DNA of 64,000 nucleotides from JAUZRW01 sp964549915 (GCA_964549915.1 CAZJWX010000001.1:62001-126000); one strand, 5' to 3'; shown: positions 24,607-33,814, counted from the stretch's first letter. Made by a program: numbers and translations. Notes: generated by a model not told the origin, from the letters alone.

Positions 24607-27159
24607 TTAAGAGCCATTCAGTGCAAGCTGGATCAGCGGCACCAACATCAGCAAAACGACGACCACTACGCCCAGGAGCAGGGTGAGGGCATACGTGCGT
24701 ACATAGCCCGTCTGCATCCCGCGGAAGCGACCACTGAAGAAAGCAACCACGCGGCCTACTCCGTTGACGATGCCGTCAATCAGACCCAGATCAATCGGTT
24801 CTTTCAGGAAGTTGCCGACCGCATCGAAGCCGCGCTTGATCACGCGGTCATGGAAGTAATCATGCAGGAAGTTCCAGTCGATCACGTTCGCCAGGAAATC
24901 CCCTGCTCGGTTGAAAGGTTGTTCGATCACCGCGCCGTAGAATTCATCCCAGTACATACGCGCATTGGCGAAGCTCCACGCCTGACGGGTACCGCGATTT
25001 GCGAAGAGCGGGTCTTCGCCCAGGTTGTGCTCGTCGCGGTTGACGACAGCCTTGTTGCCCGCGTAGATGCGGTGTGCGGTGAAGATCGCGACGGCAGCAA
25101 TACCCGTTGCAATCCCCGCTAGCAGCCAGTTGAAGTACAACGACTCACCCGTCGTCACACTGGGGATGACGCCTTCCAGGAAGTGCTTGAAGGCATAGTC
25201 TTCGTAGAAGATGGTGAACGGCCATGCGCCCTTGGGCACGTTGATCAGGCCGACGAAGGTCGCGCCAATCGCCAGGATTACCAGCGGCACGGTCATCCAC
25301 AGGCTGCTTTCCGGCGCATGAGCCGCGGCTTCGCTGCGCGGTTCTCCGAAGAAGACCATCTGGATCTGCCGCCACATGTAGAACGCCGTGAAGCCCGCCG
25401 CAACCAGCAGCATTCCCAGTACCAGGAAGCCGCCGAGCGTATCCACGAAGGAGTGACCGAAGAATGCTTCGTGCCACGCATCCGCCAGGATTTCGTCCTT
25501 CGACCAGAACCCAGCGAAAATCGGCAGACCAGCCAGCGCGAACGTACCAATCAAGTAAGTGACGAACGTCGCGGGCATGCGCCCCGCCAGGCCACCCATG
25601 TTGCGCATATCCTGCGGATCGAAGTTGTCGTCATGATGCTCGTCATGGTGGTCATCATGTCCGTGATCGTCGTGTCCGTGTCCATGACCATGCAGTTCAT
25701 GGTGCCCGTGTTCCACGCCGTGAATGATGGAACCGCTGCCCAGGAAGAGCAGGGCTTTGAAGACGGCGTGGGTCGCCAGGTGGAAGATCGCCGCCACATA
25801 TGCACCGATGCCGACGGCTGCGATCATGAAGCCTAACTGCGACACGGTGGAGTAAGCCAGCACGCGCTTGATGTCCCACTGTCCGAGCGCGGTGAAGCCG
25901 CCGACCAGGGCCGTCAGGCCGCCGATGATGGCGATCACCAGGCGTGCTTCGGGCACGAGGTCGAGGAAGACGTTGGCGCGTACCAGCAAGTACACACCTG
26001 CCGTCACCATCGTCGCAGCGTGCATCAGCGCGGAAACAGGCGTGGGGCCAGCCATCGCGTCCGGTAGCCAGACGAAGAGCGGAATCTGCGCGGATTTACC
26101 CGCAGCCCCCAGCAGCATGAAGAGCACGATCAGCGCCAGCACAACCTGGATATCCAGGCTGAACGCGCCGAATTCGACTTCGCGCCCACGCTCAACGACA
26201 TTGCCGTCGGCGTCCAGGCTCCAGGCCATTGTCTCGTCTTCTTCAAGGTGCATCAGGCGCAGTGCCTGCCCGAAGACCCCCAATTGTTCCGGACGGAAGA
26301 GGCTGTTGTCCAGCTCTTCGGCGGTGTAGGCGTGTTCGCCTGCCCCATGATCGTCACCAGACGCAGCTTCTTCGCCTTCTGTGGCGGCAGCGCCTTCGCT
26401 GGCTTCCGTTTCGCCCTCAGCCGCTTCTTCAGCGCCGTACAGCGCGAGGACTTCTTCTGACGGTTCTAGACCGTTGACCTCAAGCTGGTAAAGCGGGTTG
26501 GCGACTTCGCCAGCACGATAATAATCCAGCGTGCCGAACGTCCAGAAGATCAGGAAGACCGCCATCAAAATGCCGAAATCGCCGATGCGGTTGAGGATCA
26601 TGGCTTTGCGGGCGGCGTTGCTGTTCTTCCAGCCTTCTGCGCCCGCCTTATCCCACCAGAAGCCGATCAGCAAGAAAGAACAGAGACCGACGCCCTCCCA
26701 GCCGACGAACATCATCAGGAAGTTGTTGCCGCTCACGAGAATGAGCATGAACATCAAGAAGAGGTTCAGGTAGCCGAAGAACGTCCCGGCCTTGGGATCG
26801 CCGTGAATGTAGCCAATGGAATAAATGTGAATCAGTGACCCGACCCCGGTGACGACCAGCAACATCGTGACCGTCAGGGTATCGATGCGGAACTGCCAGG
26901 GAATATCGATGTTGAATTCACTGGCGGCGACACGGATCCAGCCGTCGAACACAGGCGGATCGACCACAGCACCCAGGCCGTGCGTGGCGCTCACATAGGT
27001 GAAGAGCAGCACGGAGAGGATGAAGGTGAAGATCGCCGCGCCGCTGGCGATGTAACCAGCCGCCCGTTCCCCCATCGCATTGCCCCACACGATGTTGAAG
27101 AACGCCCCCAGCGCGGGAGCCAGAATCACCAATGGGACTAAACTTGCGTATGCTTCCAT
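24607..27159 (-). CDS. nuoL: NADH-quinone oxidoreductase subunit L with acidic and His-rich insertions
   Basis: The protein is 850 residues against about 610-660 usual. Canonical parts are intact: FVGWEGVGLCSFLLIGFWWDK with the key Glu, IPLFVWLPDAMAGPTPVSALMHAATMVTAGVYLLVR, KRVLAYSTVSQLGF, and the long C-terminal lateral helix region. Two additions stand out. Residues 211-335 replace a short loop with an acidic Ala/Glu-rich segment. Residues 484-509 hold 13 His in 26 positions, between GSIIHG and DMRNMGGL, where relatives have a short HxxQ/E stretch. The second could bind Ni, Zn or Cu. NuoL is the distal proton pump of complex I. Confidence 0.94.
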   Translation of the reverse strand: MEAYASLVPLVILAPALGAFFNIVWGNAMGERAAGYIASGAAIFTFILSVLLFTYVSATHGLGAVVDPPVFDGWIRVAASEFNIDIPWQFRIDTLTVTMLLVVTGVGSLIHIYSIGYIHGDPKAGTFFGYLNLFLMFMLILVSGNNFLMMFVGWEGVGLCSFLLIGFWWDKAGAEGWKNSNAARKAMILNRIGDFGILMAVFLIFWTFGTLDYYRAGEVANPLYQLEVNGLEPSEEVLALYGAEEAAEGETEASEGAAATEGEEAASGDDHGAGEHAYTAEELDNSLFRPEQLGVFGQALRLMHLEEDETMAWSLDADGNVVERGREVEFGAFSLDIQVVLALIVLFMLLGAAGKSAQIPLFVWLPDAMAGPTPVSALMHAATMVTAGVYLLVRANVFLDLVPEARLVIAIIGGLTALVGGFTALGQWDIKRVLAYSTVSQLGFMIAAVGIGAYVAAIFHLATHAVFKALLFLGSGSIIHGVEHGHHELHGHGHGHDDHGHDDHHDEHHDDNFDPQDMRNMGGLAGRMPATFVTYLIGTFALAGLPIFAGFWSKDEILADAWHEAFFGHSFVDTLGGFLVLGMLLVAAGFTAFYMWRQIQMVFFGEPRSEAAAHAPESSLWMTVPLVILAIGATFVGLINVPKGAWPFTIFYEDYAFKHFLEGVIPSVTTGESLYFNWLLAGIATGIAAVAIFTAHRIYAGNKAVVNRDEHNLGEDPLFANRGTRQAWSFANARMYWDEFYGAVIEQPFNRAGDFLANVIDWNFLHDYFHDRVIKRGFDAVGNFLKEPIDLGLIDGIVNGVGRVVAFFSGRFRGMQTGYVRTYALTLLLGVVVVVLLMLVPLIQLALNGS

Positions 27160-27198
27160 AAAACGAATTTGCCTTTCCCGTCTGCCTGTCGGGGGCGG

Positions 27199-27507
27199 TT
27201 AGCCTTCCAACTGGTGCAGGTTGTCCACGTTGATGCTCTGCTTGTTGCGGAAAATCGCCACAATCAGCGCCAGCCCGACGGCGACCTCCGCCGCAGCGAC
27301 GGTCATCACAAAGAACACGAAAATTTGCCCATCTACCTGCCCCCACTGGCGTGCGAAGGCCGCCAGCGCGAGGTTCCCGGCATTCAACATCAACTCAACC
27401 GACATGAAAATAATGATCGCATTCCTGCGGAGCAAGACCCCCATCGTGCCCATCGTGAATAGCACGAAGCTGAGCGCGATGAAGGCTTCTACCGGAACTG
27501 AAGACAT
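27199..27507 (-). CDS. nuoK: NADH-quinone oxidoreductase subunit K
   Basis: The protein is 102 residues from ATG at 27507, chosen for the upstream GAGGAG and because the family length is about 100. Three membrane helices are present with the conserved Glu in FMSVELMLNAGNLAL and a second Glu in AAAEVAVGLALIVAIF. These carboxylates link the quinone site to the proton pumps. It starts 19 bases after nuoJ. Confidence 0.95.
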   Translation of the reverse strand: MSSVPVEAFIALSFVLFTMGTMGVLLRRNAIIIFMSVELMLNAGNLALAAFARQWGQVDGQIFVFFVMTVAAAEVAVGLALIVAIFRNKQSINVDNLHQLEG

Positions 27508-27526
27508 AAGCGCATTTCTCCTCTGG

Positions 27527-28855
27527 TTATTCGCCCGAATCCGGGTCTTGCAGCCTGGGCTGCTCGGCCACGACATCGCCCCCGGTCTGCTGCGAGATCA
27601 CGCTCACCAACGGGCGGCTGACCTTGCGGCGGCGGTTGCGCGTGGAACGGCGTTCGCTGAAGAACACCTTCGGGCGGGTGAGTACGATTACGCCGACCAG
27701 CGCCACCAGCAGCAAGAACCCGACCAGATTTACAGGCAGCAGATTGGTCGTGAAGAGCTGCAAGCCGATGTCACGCGGGCTGCCAAAGGCTTCTGCGGTG
27801 GGCAGCGCCAGCACTTCCTGGTTGCTATCCAGCACGCGCGGGCGATAGCCTTCCTCACCGGGGATGGAGTCGTAATCCGGCACCAGCAGGATGATCTGCT
27901 CGGTGGCGGCAGTCACTTGCCAGCTTTCCAGCCCGGCGACTTCGGCGTATGCGCCATCATCGGGCATGTAGAAGCCCAGGGGGTATTCGCCCTCGTCATA
28001 CGTGAACGGCTCAACGACTTCGGCATAGCCCAGGTCACTGACCAGTACCGGGTCGAGGATTTCGTCGCTGTTCTCGCGCACGCTCAGCACGCGGTCACGC
28101 CCGGTATCCACCAGCAGCACAGGGTCTTCTGTGTACAGGTTGACGACGCGCATCCGGGCGGCGTCACTGCCGCTGTCCGCGAAGTCGTTGGGTAGGGCGG
28201 TCACAGCGAAAGGCAGCGTACCATCCACGGCGTCCCCGTGTGCGATCACGGTCAGGACATCGTTGGGTGCGACGCTCAGCGGAACAGTCGTCACCGCGAC
28301 TCCCCCGCTGGCGAGCGTCACCTCGTATTCGGCTTCTGCCTGTGGCAGTTCGATGAAGTCGCTCACATCGCTGAAGGTCAATCCCTCCAGCACCCGCGCT
28401 TCATCCAGTTCGCCGCCTGCAATGGTGACATCCACCGGGGCCTCCACATTCGCCGCGTGTACCACACGAACGAGCGGCGCATTGCCGATTGGCTCTGGCA
28501 GGGTGAAGCCGCCCGTCAGCGCCAGGGGCACGCTGAGTGCGAAAATGAAGGATGCTGCGAGCGCCGTCGCTGCCCCCGCGACCCATCGGAAGGGACGAGA
28601 GGCATCAGTGGTTTGTTCTGCGCCCAACAGCATGATGACGAACAAAAACAGCACCATAATCGCGCCTGCGTAGACGGCAATCTGCACCATCGAAAGGAAG
28701 GGTGCATCCAGCATCAGGAACAGCAGAGCGACAGTGCCGAAATTGGCAATCAGGAACAGGGCGCTGTGCACGGCATTCTTGCTGATGAGCATGGCAGCCG
28801 CACTTGTAATCGCCACGATTCCCAGTGCGATGAAGAAAAACAGTTCAAAGCTCAT
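27527..28855 (-). CDS. nuoJ: NADH-quinone oxidoreductase subunit J with inserted DUF4397-like extracytoplasmic domain
   Basis: NuoJ is normally 165-200 residues with five helices; this one is 442. Residues 1-113 are ordinary NuoJ helices 1-4, including VQIAVYAGAIMVLFLFVIML. The final helix is also ordinary, with the conserved lead-in RDIGLQLFTTNLLPVNLVGFLLL (about 361-393). Between them lie about 240 residues resembling two DUF4397 repeats: the first starts LVRVVHAANVEAPVDVTIAG (128-147), the second MRVVNLYTEDPVLLVDTG (235-252). DUF4397 domains are normally extracellular beta-sandwiches, so the insert probably faces the outside. A basic tail (RRSTRNRRRK) follows the last helix. AGGAT precedes the ATG. 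Confidence 0.92.
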   Translation of the reverse strand: MSFELFFFIALGIVAITSAAAMLISKNAVHSALFLIANFGTVALLFLMLDAPFLSMVQIAVYAGAIMVLFLFVIMLLGAEQTTDASRPFRWVAGAATALAASFIFALSVPLALTGGFTLPEPIGNAPLVRVVHAANVEAPVDVTIAGGELDEARVLEGLTFSDVSDFIELPQAEAEYEVTLASGGVAVTTVPLSVAPNDVLTVIAHGDAVDGTLPFAVTALPNDFADSGSDAARMRVVNLYTEDPVLLVDTGRDRVLSVRENSDEILDPVLVSDLGYAEVVEPFTYDEGEYPLGFYMPDDGAYAEVAGLESWQVTAATEQIILLVPDYDSIPGEEGYRPRVLDSNQEVLALPTAEAFGSPRDIGLQLFTTNLLPVNLVGFLLLVALVGVIVLTRPKVFFSERRSTRNRRRKVSRPLVSVISQQTGGDVVAEQPRLQDPDSGE

Positions 28856-29013
28856 GGATCAAATCCTACCGAAGGTGTAAGCATGAACTCGTGAATTTTA
28901 CCACGATCAACGCCATACTCCAAAGAATATGACAACGAAGCGCAAACGTACCCGGGCTTCCCAACCATGAACTCCGTCATGATATTTTTGTGGGGGCTTG
29001 CGCGGCACGTATC

Positions 29014-29031
29014 ATAGGGATGCATCCCTAT
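29014..29031. promoter_or_regulatory. 18-bp perfect palindrome upstream of nuoJ
   Basis: ATAGGGATGCATCCCTAT is identical on both strands. It lies 160 bases upstream of nuoJ, downstream of the nuoI terminator. It has no loop or T-tract and looks like a protein-binding site, not a terminator. Confidence 0.6.
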
Positions 29032-29070
29032 CTGCGCAACCGTCCACTTCACTGGTCTGGGGAAGTGGCA

Positions 29071-29110
29071 CAAAAAAGCGGGCTGTCCGCCAGATGGCAA
29101 ACGGCCCGCT
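29071..29110 (-). terminator. Intrinsic terminator after nuoI
   Basis: On the minus strand AGCGGGC (29104-29110) pairs with GCCCGCT (29077-29083). The intervening bases nearly all pair further (CGTTTGCC with GGCGGAC), giving a stem of about 14 bp. TTTTTT follows immediately. It sits 22 bases after the nuoI stop, within the nuo gene order. Confidence 0.85.
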
Positions 29111-29132
29111 GTTACCGTCCGTCAGAGCAGTC

Positions 29133-29627
29133 TCATTCCGGGTCTTCCATATCCGGGATCGAACGGTCGAACGAACCCGGTTCAACCTTCTGCGGGGTGG
29201 CCGGAGCGCCTTCCACCGGCGCGTCGATCAGCATTTCCTTGGTGAAGATCGCATCACGGCGGTCGGTGAAGCTCAACTGGTGCTCGTGCCCCAACTGGAT
29301 CGCTTCAGTCGGGCAGGCGTCCTCGCAGTAGCCGCAGTAGATGCAGCGCAGCATGTTGATCTCGTACGTCTTGGCGTAGCGTTCGCCAGGGCTATAGCGT
29401 TCGTCGTCGGTGTTTTCCGCCGCTTCTACCCAGATTGCGTCTGCGGGGCAGGCCGCCGCACATAGGGAGCAGCCGATGCACTTTTCCAGGCCGTTTTCGT
29501 AGCGGCGCAGGTGATGGCGTCCCTTGTAGCGCTTCTGAAATTCCTTCATCTGCTCCGGATATTGTAGCGTGACAGGCTCTTCCAGTACGTGCTTGAATGT
29601 GGTTGCAAAACCGCGAATGATATTCAT
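29133..29627 (-). CDS. nuoI: NADH-quinone oxidoreductase subunit I (2 x 4Fe-4S ferredoxin)
   Basis: The protein is 164 residues from ATG at 29627, with GAGGAGGAG upstream; the frame is open much further but only this start fits the family. The two clusters are CIGCSLCAAACP (N6a) and CIYCGYCEDACP (N6b). They pass electrons from the NuoG side to NuoB. An N-terminal amphipathic helix attaches it to the membrane arm. A Pro/Glu-rich tail of about 30 residues extends beyond the second cluster. It is the last gene before the internal terminator. Confidence 0.95.
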   Translation of the reverse strand: MNIIRGFATTFKHVLEEPVTLQYPEQMKEFQKRYKGRHHLRRYENGLEKCIGCSLCAAACPADAIWVEAAENTDDERYSPGERYAKTYEINMLRCIYCGYCEDACPTEAIQLGHEHQLSFTDRRDAIFTKEMLIDAPVEGAPATPQKVEPGSFDRSIPDMEDPE

Positions 29628-29734
29628 AACAGTAGTCGTCTCCTCCTCACTATACGGATTGTCTCGGCATTTTCGCCCCAACTCTGTAGTCAGGGACATT
29701 GCAAACCTGTGGTTCGCGCCGCATTGAGCCGCAA

Positions 29735-29764
29735 TTCCCCTCTCCCACAACCGGGAGAGAGGAA
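29735..29764. repeat. CCTCTCCC/GGGAGAGG palindromic repeat between nuoH and nuoI
   Basis: CTCTCCC (29740-29746) pairs with GGGAGAG (29753-29759), and flanking TTCC/GGAA extends the stem with bulges. A related hairpin lies inside purL (56086-56137). The 151-base spacer around it has no gene. Confidence 0.55.
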
Positions 29765-29778
29765 CGGCCGTCGGGCGC

Positions 29779-31272
29779 TTAATCCCCGCCCTGGGATTGA
29801 TCTGTCGGTACGATGCCCGTTTCTTCGCTGCCAGCCGCCGCCTTGCCGAAGCTTTCCAGGCCGTTGATGATGCCATTCACGATTAAGAAAGGCACTGCGA
29901 CCAGGCCGCCGAGCAGATTCAGCAGCGTCCAACCCAGGCCAGATCGTTCGCCGGTGATGAGCGGATCGTTCGCCAGATCATCTTCTTCTTGAACATCTTC
30001 GGGCTGTTCTTCGCGCAGGACGTAGAAACCACCTGCAACCACGACGACGAAGAAGATCGCCGAGATCACGCCGTAGAGCGTGGGGCTGGTGGCATCACGC
30101 AGGACAACCGCAATCGCCGTCCAGGCCACCGAGACCAGGGCCAGTGGCAGCAGCACCTTCCAGCCGAGCGCCATCAGGCGGTCATAGCGCACGCGCGGCA
30201 GCGTCCCGCGTACCCAGATGAAGAAGGACGCGAAGAAGACAATCTTGCCGATGAAGAACAGCGGCCCCAGGATCGGCACGTTATCCACCGGGATCAGGTG
30301 GTAGCCGCCGAAGAAGAGCGCTGCGGAGATCATGCTGACGACCAGGATGCCGATGTATTCCGCCATCATGAACATGGCGAACTTCATTCCGCTGTACTCC
30401 GTCATGTAACCCGCCGTCAGTTCCTGCTCCGCTTCCGGGATGTCGAAGGGGGCGCGTGCCACTTCCGCAAACATGGCGATCAGGAAGATGCCCGCCGCCA
30501 GCGGATTCTGGAAAACGAACCAATCCCAGATGTTGCGCTGCGCATCGATGATGTCGCCAACGCTCATGCTGCCCGCGATCATCACGGGAACCGCCATCGT
30601 CAGGCCCATGCTCAGCTCGTAGCTGATCATCTGCGCGGAGGCACGCAAGCCGCCCAGCGCGGCGTATTTGTTATTGCTCGACCAGCCCGCCAATACCATG
30701 CCGTAAGTGCCCAGGCTGGTGATCCCCAGAATCCAGAGCACGCCGACGTTGACATCGGAGAGGCCCAGCGGAATCTCGTACCAGTTGCCATCCAGGCCGG
30801 GGAAGACGATTGGCGGCCCCAGGGGGATTACCGCGACCACGATCAACACCGGAATCGCCTTCAACAGCGGTGCCAGATAGTAAACGGGCTTGTCCGCGTT
30901 GTCCGGGATGATGTCCTCTTTGAAGATCAGCTTCAGCGCGTCCGCCAGCGGCTGGAGCAGCCCCTTCGGCCCCGCGCGGTTCGGCCCCACACGCTGCTGC
31001 AAGAAGGCCAGGATGCGGCGTTCCAGCAGCGTCGTATACGCGAAGCCTGTGATGATCCCTAGCACCAGGATCAAGCCGTAGACGATGGGATGCACCACCT
31101 GGCAGGTGGGTGATTCCGAACACGGAATGATCCGGGTCGGGTCGCTGGCGGCGGTCAACCACGCATTGACGGCTTCCCAGTTCTGGACAATCGCGACGAT
31201 GCCCAGGATCGGTAAGAGGATGAGCAGGACGACGACGATGCCGCCGACAATCCACAGGGTTCTGTTTCGCAT
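29779..31272 (-). CDS. nuoH: NADH-quinone oxidoreductase subunit H, extended at both ends
   Basis: The 497-residue protein (usual about 330) holds the conserved quinone-chamber core: ERRILAFLQQRVGPNRAGPKGLLQPLADALKLIFKEDIIP, LGTYGMVLAGWSSNNKYAALGGLRASAQMISYEL, and the EVARAPFDIPEAEQELTAGYMTEYSGMKF loop. The N-terminus adds a helix (7-31) and a loop before the normal first helix. The C-terminus adds about 110 residues with one more hydrophobic stretch (LGWTLLNLLGGLVAVPFLIVNG). NuoH joins the peripheral and membrane arms. It starts one base after nuoG. Confidence 0.95.
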   Translation of the reverse strand: MRNRTLWIVGGIVVVLLILLPILGIVAIVQNWEAVNAWLTAASDPTRIIPCSESPTCQVVHPIVYGLILVLGIITGFAYTTLLERRILAFLQQRVGPNRAGPKGLLQPLADALKLIFKEDIIPDNADKPVYYLAPLLKAIPVLIVVAVIPLGPPIVFPGLDGNWYEIPLGLSDVNVGVLWILGITSLGTYGMVLAGWSSNNKYAALGGLRASAQMISYELSMGLTMAVPVMIAGSMSVGDIIDAQRNIWDWFVFQNPLAAGIFLIAMFAEVARAPFDIPEAEQELTAGYMTEYSGMKFAMFMMAEYIGILVVSMISAALFFGGYHLIPVDNVPILGPLFFIGKIVFFASFFIWVRGTLPRVRYDRLMALGWKVLLPLALVSVAWTAIAVVLRDATSPTLYGVISAIFFVVVVAGGFYVLREEQPEDVQEEDDLANDPLITGERSGLGWTLLNLLGGLVAVPFLIVNGIINGLESFGKAAAGSEETGIVPTDQSQGGD

Positions 31273-31273
31273 A

Positions 31274-33814
31274 TCAGGCCTCTACTCCAATTGGCTCGGT
31301 CACTTTGCGGACGCTGCCCGCAGTGGGGGTCATCGGTGTTGGCGTCGTGGTCAGGTACCTTGGCAGCACAATAGCGCCAGCGCTGACCTCCTGGCTGACG
31401 ACAGCGCGCACGCGCACGCGATCCTCGCCAAAATCAACTTCCACAGTGTCGCCGTGCAGGATGCCCAGACGGTTTGCATCATCGGTGTTCAGCAGGGCGT
31501 AGGGCAGCGGCACGCGCGGGTGCATCATCGTGGAGGGCTTGAAGAGCGTGCTGCGATCATACAACTGGCTGCTCGGCACGATCAGCAGTTGGTCATCGCC
31601 CACTGCCAGCGCTGCCGGAGCTTCTACCGTCACTGCGTCGCCCGCTTCCAGGGCGATTTGCTTGCCCAGGCCACCTTTATTCTGGTAGGCGGTACCGCCA
31701 TAGTACTTGTCGTCGCCGCCCACATCCGGGAACTGGCGCTGCGTGCGAGCGAGGTCTTTGTAGCGCATACCCTCGAAGGCCGGGTGATTCTTGGTGATGT
31801 CCAGCATCACGGCGGCGGCGGAGAGCTTGCCGCGTCCTTGTCCCAGCTTCTCGCGCAGATTGGTGAGGGCTTTCCAGGCCGGGAGCGCGTCGCCCATTGG
31901 CCCCTGCGCAGTGTAGAAGCGCTGCACGCGACGTTCGCCGTTGGTATACGTGCCATCGCGTTCCGCGAAGCTCTGCACGGGCAGGGCATAATCCGACGCA
32001 TACACCGTCTCATCCGGGAACAGAGTCAGGTCGATGACCATGTTCACTTGATCCAACCAGGCTTTCGCCGACGGATCATCGTCAAGCACATTGGCGTGCA
32101 GCAGAATCAGCACTTGGGGCGGATTGGCGATCATGTCTGCGGCAGCCTCTGGCGTGAAGCCCATGTAGTGCAGCCCCATGCCATTGGGTCCCGGCAGGGT
32201 CGCCAGCAGACCGCTGTTGGCCTTGCCGACAAAACCATTCTCGCTCAGGAAGTTGGCAGCCGCCTGCGAGAGCGCCGCACTGCCTTCCGGCGTCAGCCCT
32301 TCCGTGCCCGCCACAATCACCAGATTCTCGGCGCTGGTCAGGCGTTCGGCGATCTCTGGATGATCGCTCTTCAGGTTGAGCATGGCCTGTACTGCCTGCC
32401 CCGCTTCGTAGCGGATGGCGGCACCCTCAACCACGCGATTGCTCTCTTCCCAGGTATCCAGGGCGAAATCTTCCATGCGGGTGTGGCGTGCATTGGCGAC
32501 CACCAGGTACGCCCCGCGATCCTGCGCCTGCTTCAAGCGCAAGCGCCAGTTGGGGACTTCTTCTTCCAGGTCGCTGGCGATGATGAGAACCGCGTCGCCC
32601 TTGCCCAGCTTGCCCAGGTTGGCACCATCGGCCAGGCCAGCCCGTGCGACCGCTGCCGCACCACCATGAGTCGTCCACGCGCCCAGGCGTTCGCTGCCCA
32701 ATCCGGTCATCAGCTCGCGCAGTTCCCAGAGGTCTTCATTGGTGGCGAGACCACCTGCCAGGGCTGCGATGTCGCCCTCTGCTTCGACCAGCGCAGAGGC
32801 GATGTTCTTCAGCGCACCTTCCCAGTTGGTCTCGCGCAAGCTGTCGCCCTGGCGGATCATGGGTTGCAGCAGACGATTTTCGCTGCGGGTGTAGTGATGC
32901 CCGAAGCGCGTCTTATCGCTGATCCAGATTTCGTTGACCAGTTCGTTCTGGCGGGGCATCACGCGCTTGATCATGGCACGCCCGCCGAAGTCACGATCCA
33001 GGCGGGTGCTCAGGCTGATGTTCTCACCAGCGGCATCCCAGGGGCTGACGCTGGGGACTTCGTTGAGTTCCCAGGGACGCGCACCGAAGCGGAAGTCCGC
33101 TGTCGTCAGCGCACCCACCGGGCAAATATCGGTGGTGTTGCCGCTGAAGTAGGTGTCAAAGCCGGGGTCGCTGTTGGTGATGATCTGCAAACGGCGTCCG
33201 CGTTCGTGGAAGGCCAGCACATCATCGCCGACAATCTCTTCCTGGAAACGGACACAGCGCGCGCACTGAATGCAACGTTCGCGATCCAGGAAGATCAGGT
33301 CACCCAGCGGATAGTGCTTATCCAGGTGCATCTTGTCTTCGTAATACATGCGGCTGACACCGGGGCCATGTGCCATCGTCAGGTTCTGCAAGGGGCATTC
33401 GCCGCCCTTATCGCAGATGGGGCAGTCCAGCGGGTGACTGGTCAGCAGGAATTCCAGCACGCTCTCGCGCCCTTCGCTGACCTTTTCCGTATTGGTGCGG
33501 ACATGCATCCCTTCATAGACCGTCTGCGTGCAGGCGGTTTGCAGCTTGGGATGATAGTCAATGACCGGGGTGCCGTCGTCATTCAGCACGGGTTCGCGCG
33601 TCTGACGATCCACGCGCGGACGCCCAAGCTCCACCACGCACATCCGGCACATGCCGACAGGATCCATCTTGGGGTGATAGCAGAACACCGGGATGTCATT
33701 CCCGGCGTACCACTTCGCCAGATCAACCAGGTTGCCGCCTTTGGGAACCTGATATTCTTTTCCATCAATTGTTATCGTAACGAGCTTCGTGTCTTCCGTA
33801 ACGGGCGTTACCAT
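31274..33814 (-). CDS. nuoG: NADH-quinone oxidoreductase subunit G
   Basis: The 846 residues run from an N-terminal 2Fe-2S domain (FCYHP, GMCRMC and ACTQ ligands). The His-Cys3 4Fe-4S site N5 follows in HPLDCPICDKGGECPL. N4 is in RCIQCARCVRF with a distal CPVGAL. A molybdopterin-oxidoreductase-like domain lacking cofactor completes it. The Cys residues for the optional N7 cluster are absent; SPWDAAGENI occupies that position, as in mitochondrial 75-kDa subunits. It accepts electrons from NuoF. GGAGG-like AGGAAAG precedes the ATG. Confidence 0.95.
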   Translation of the reverse strand: MVTPVTEDTKLVTITIDGKEYQVPKGGNLVDLAKWYAGNDIPVFCYHPKMDPVGMCRMCVVELGRPRVDRQTREPVLNDDGTPVIDYHPKLQTACTQTVYEGMHVRTNTEKVSEGRESVLEFLLTSHPLDCPICDKGGECPLQNLTMAHGPGVSRMYYEDKMHLDKHYPLGDLIFLDRERCIQCARCVRFQEEIVGDDVLAFHERGRRLQIITNSDPGFDTYFSGNTTDICPVGALTTADFRFGARPWELNEVPSVSPWDAAGENISLSTRLDRDFGGRAMIKRVMPRQNELVNEIWISDKTRFGHHYTRSENRLLQPMIRQGDSLRETNWEGALKNIASALVEAEGDIAALAGGLATNEDLWELRELMTGLGSERLGAWTTHGGAAAVARAGLADGANLGKLGKGDAVLIIASDLEEEVPNWRLRLKQAQDRGAYLVVANARHTRMEDFALDTWEESNRVVEGAAIRYEAGQAVQAMLNLKSDHPEIAERLTSAENLVIVAGTEGLTPEGSAALSQAAANFLSENGFVGKANSGLLATLPGPNGMGLHYMGFTPEAAADMIANPPQVLILLHANVLDDDPSAKAWLDQVNMVIDLTLFPDETVYASDYALPVQSFAERDGTYTNGERRVQRFYTAQGPMGDALPAWKALTNLREKLGQGRGKLSAAAVMLDITKNHPAFEGMRYKDLARTQRQFPDVGGDDKYYGGTAYQNKGGLGKQIALEAGDAVTVEAPAALAVGDDQLLIVPSSQLYDRSTLFKPSTMMHPRVPLPYALLNTDDANRLGILHGDTVEVDFGEDRVRVRAVVSQEVSAGAIVLPRYLTTTPTPMTPTAGSVRKVTEPIGVEA

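Larger units (their letters stand above)
28856..29132. other. 277-base spacer between nuoI and nuoJ
   Basis: I see no credible gene. The spacer holds, in minus-strand order, the nuoI terminator, an 18-bp perfect palindrome, and a TAAAAT -10-like hexamer about 45 bases before the nuoJ ATG. A second transcription unit (nuoJ-N) probably starts here. Confidence 0.55.

Noticed and set aside
28852..29100. An 82-codon minus-strand frame in the nuoI-nuoJ spacer.
   Set aside because: It runs through the terminator, palindrome and nuoJ ribosome site. No recognisable protein features.
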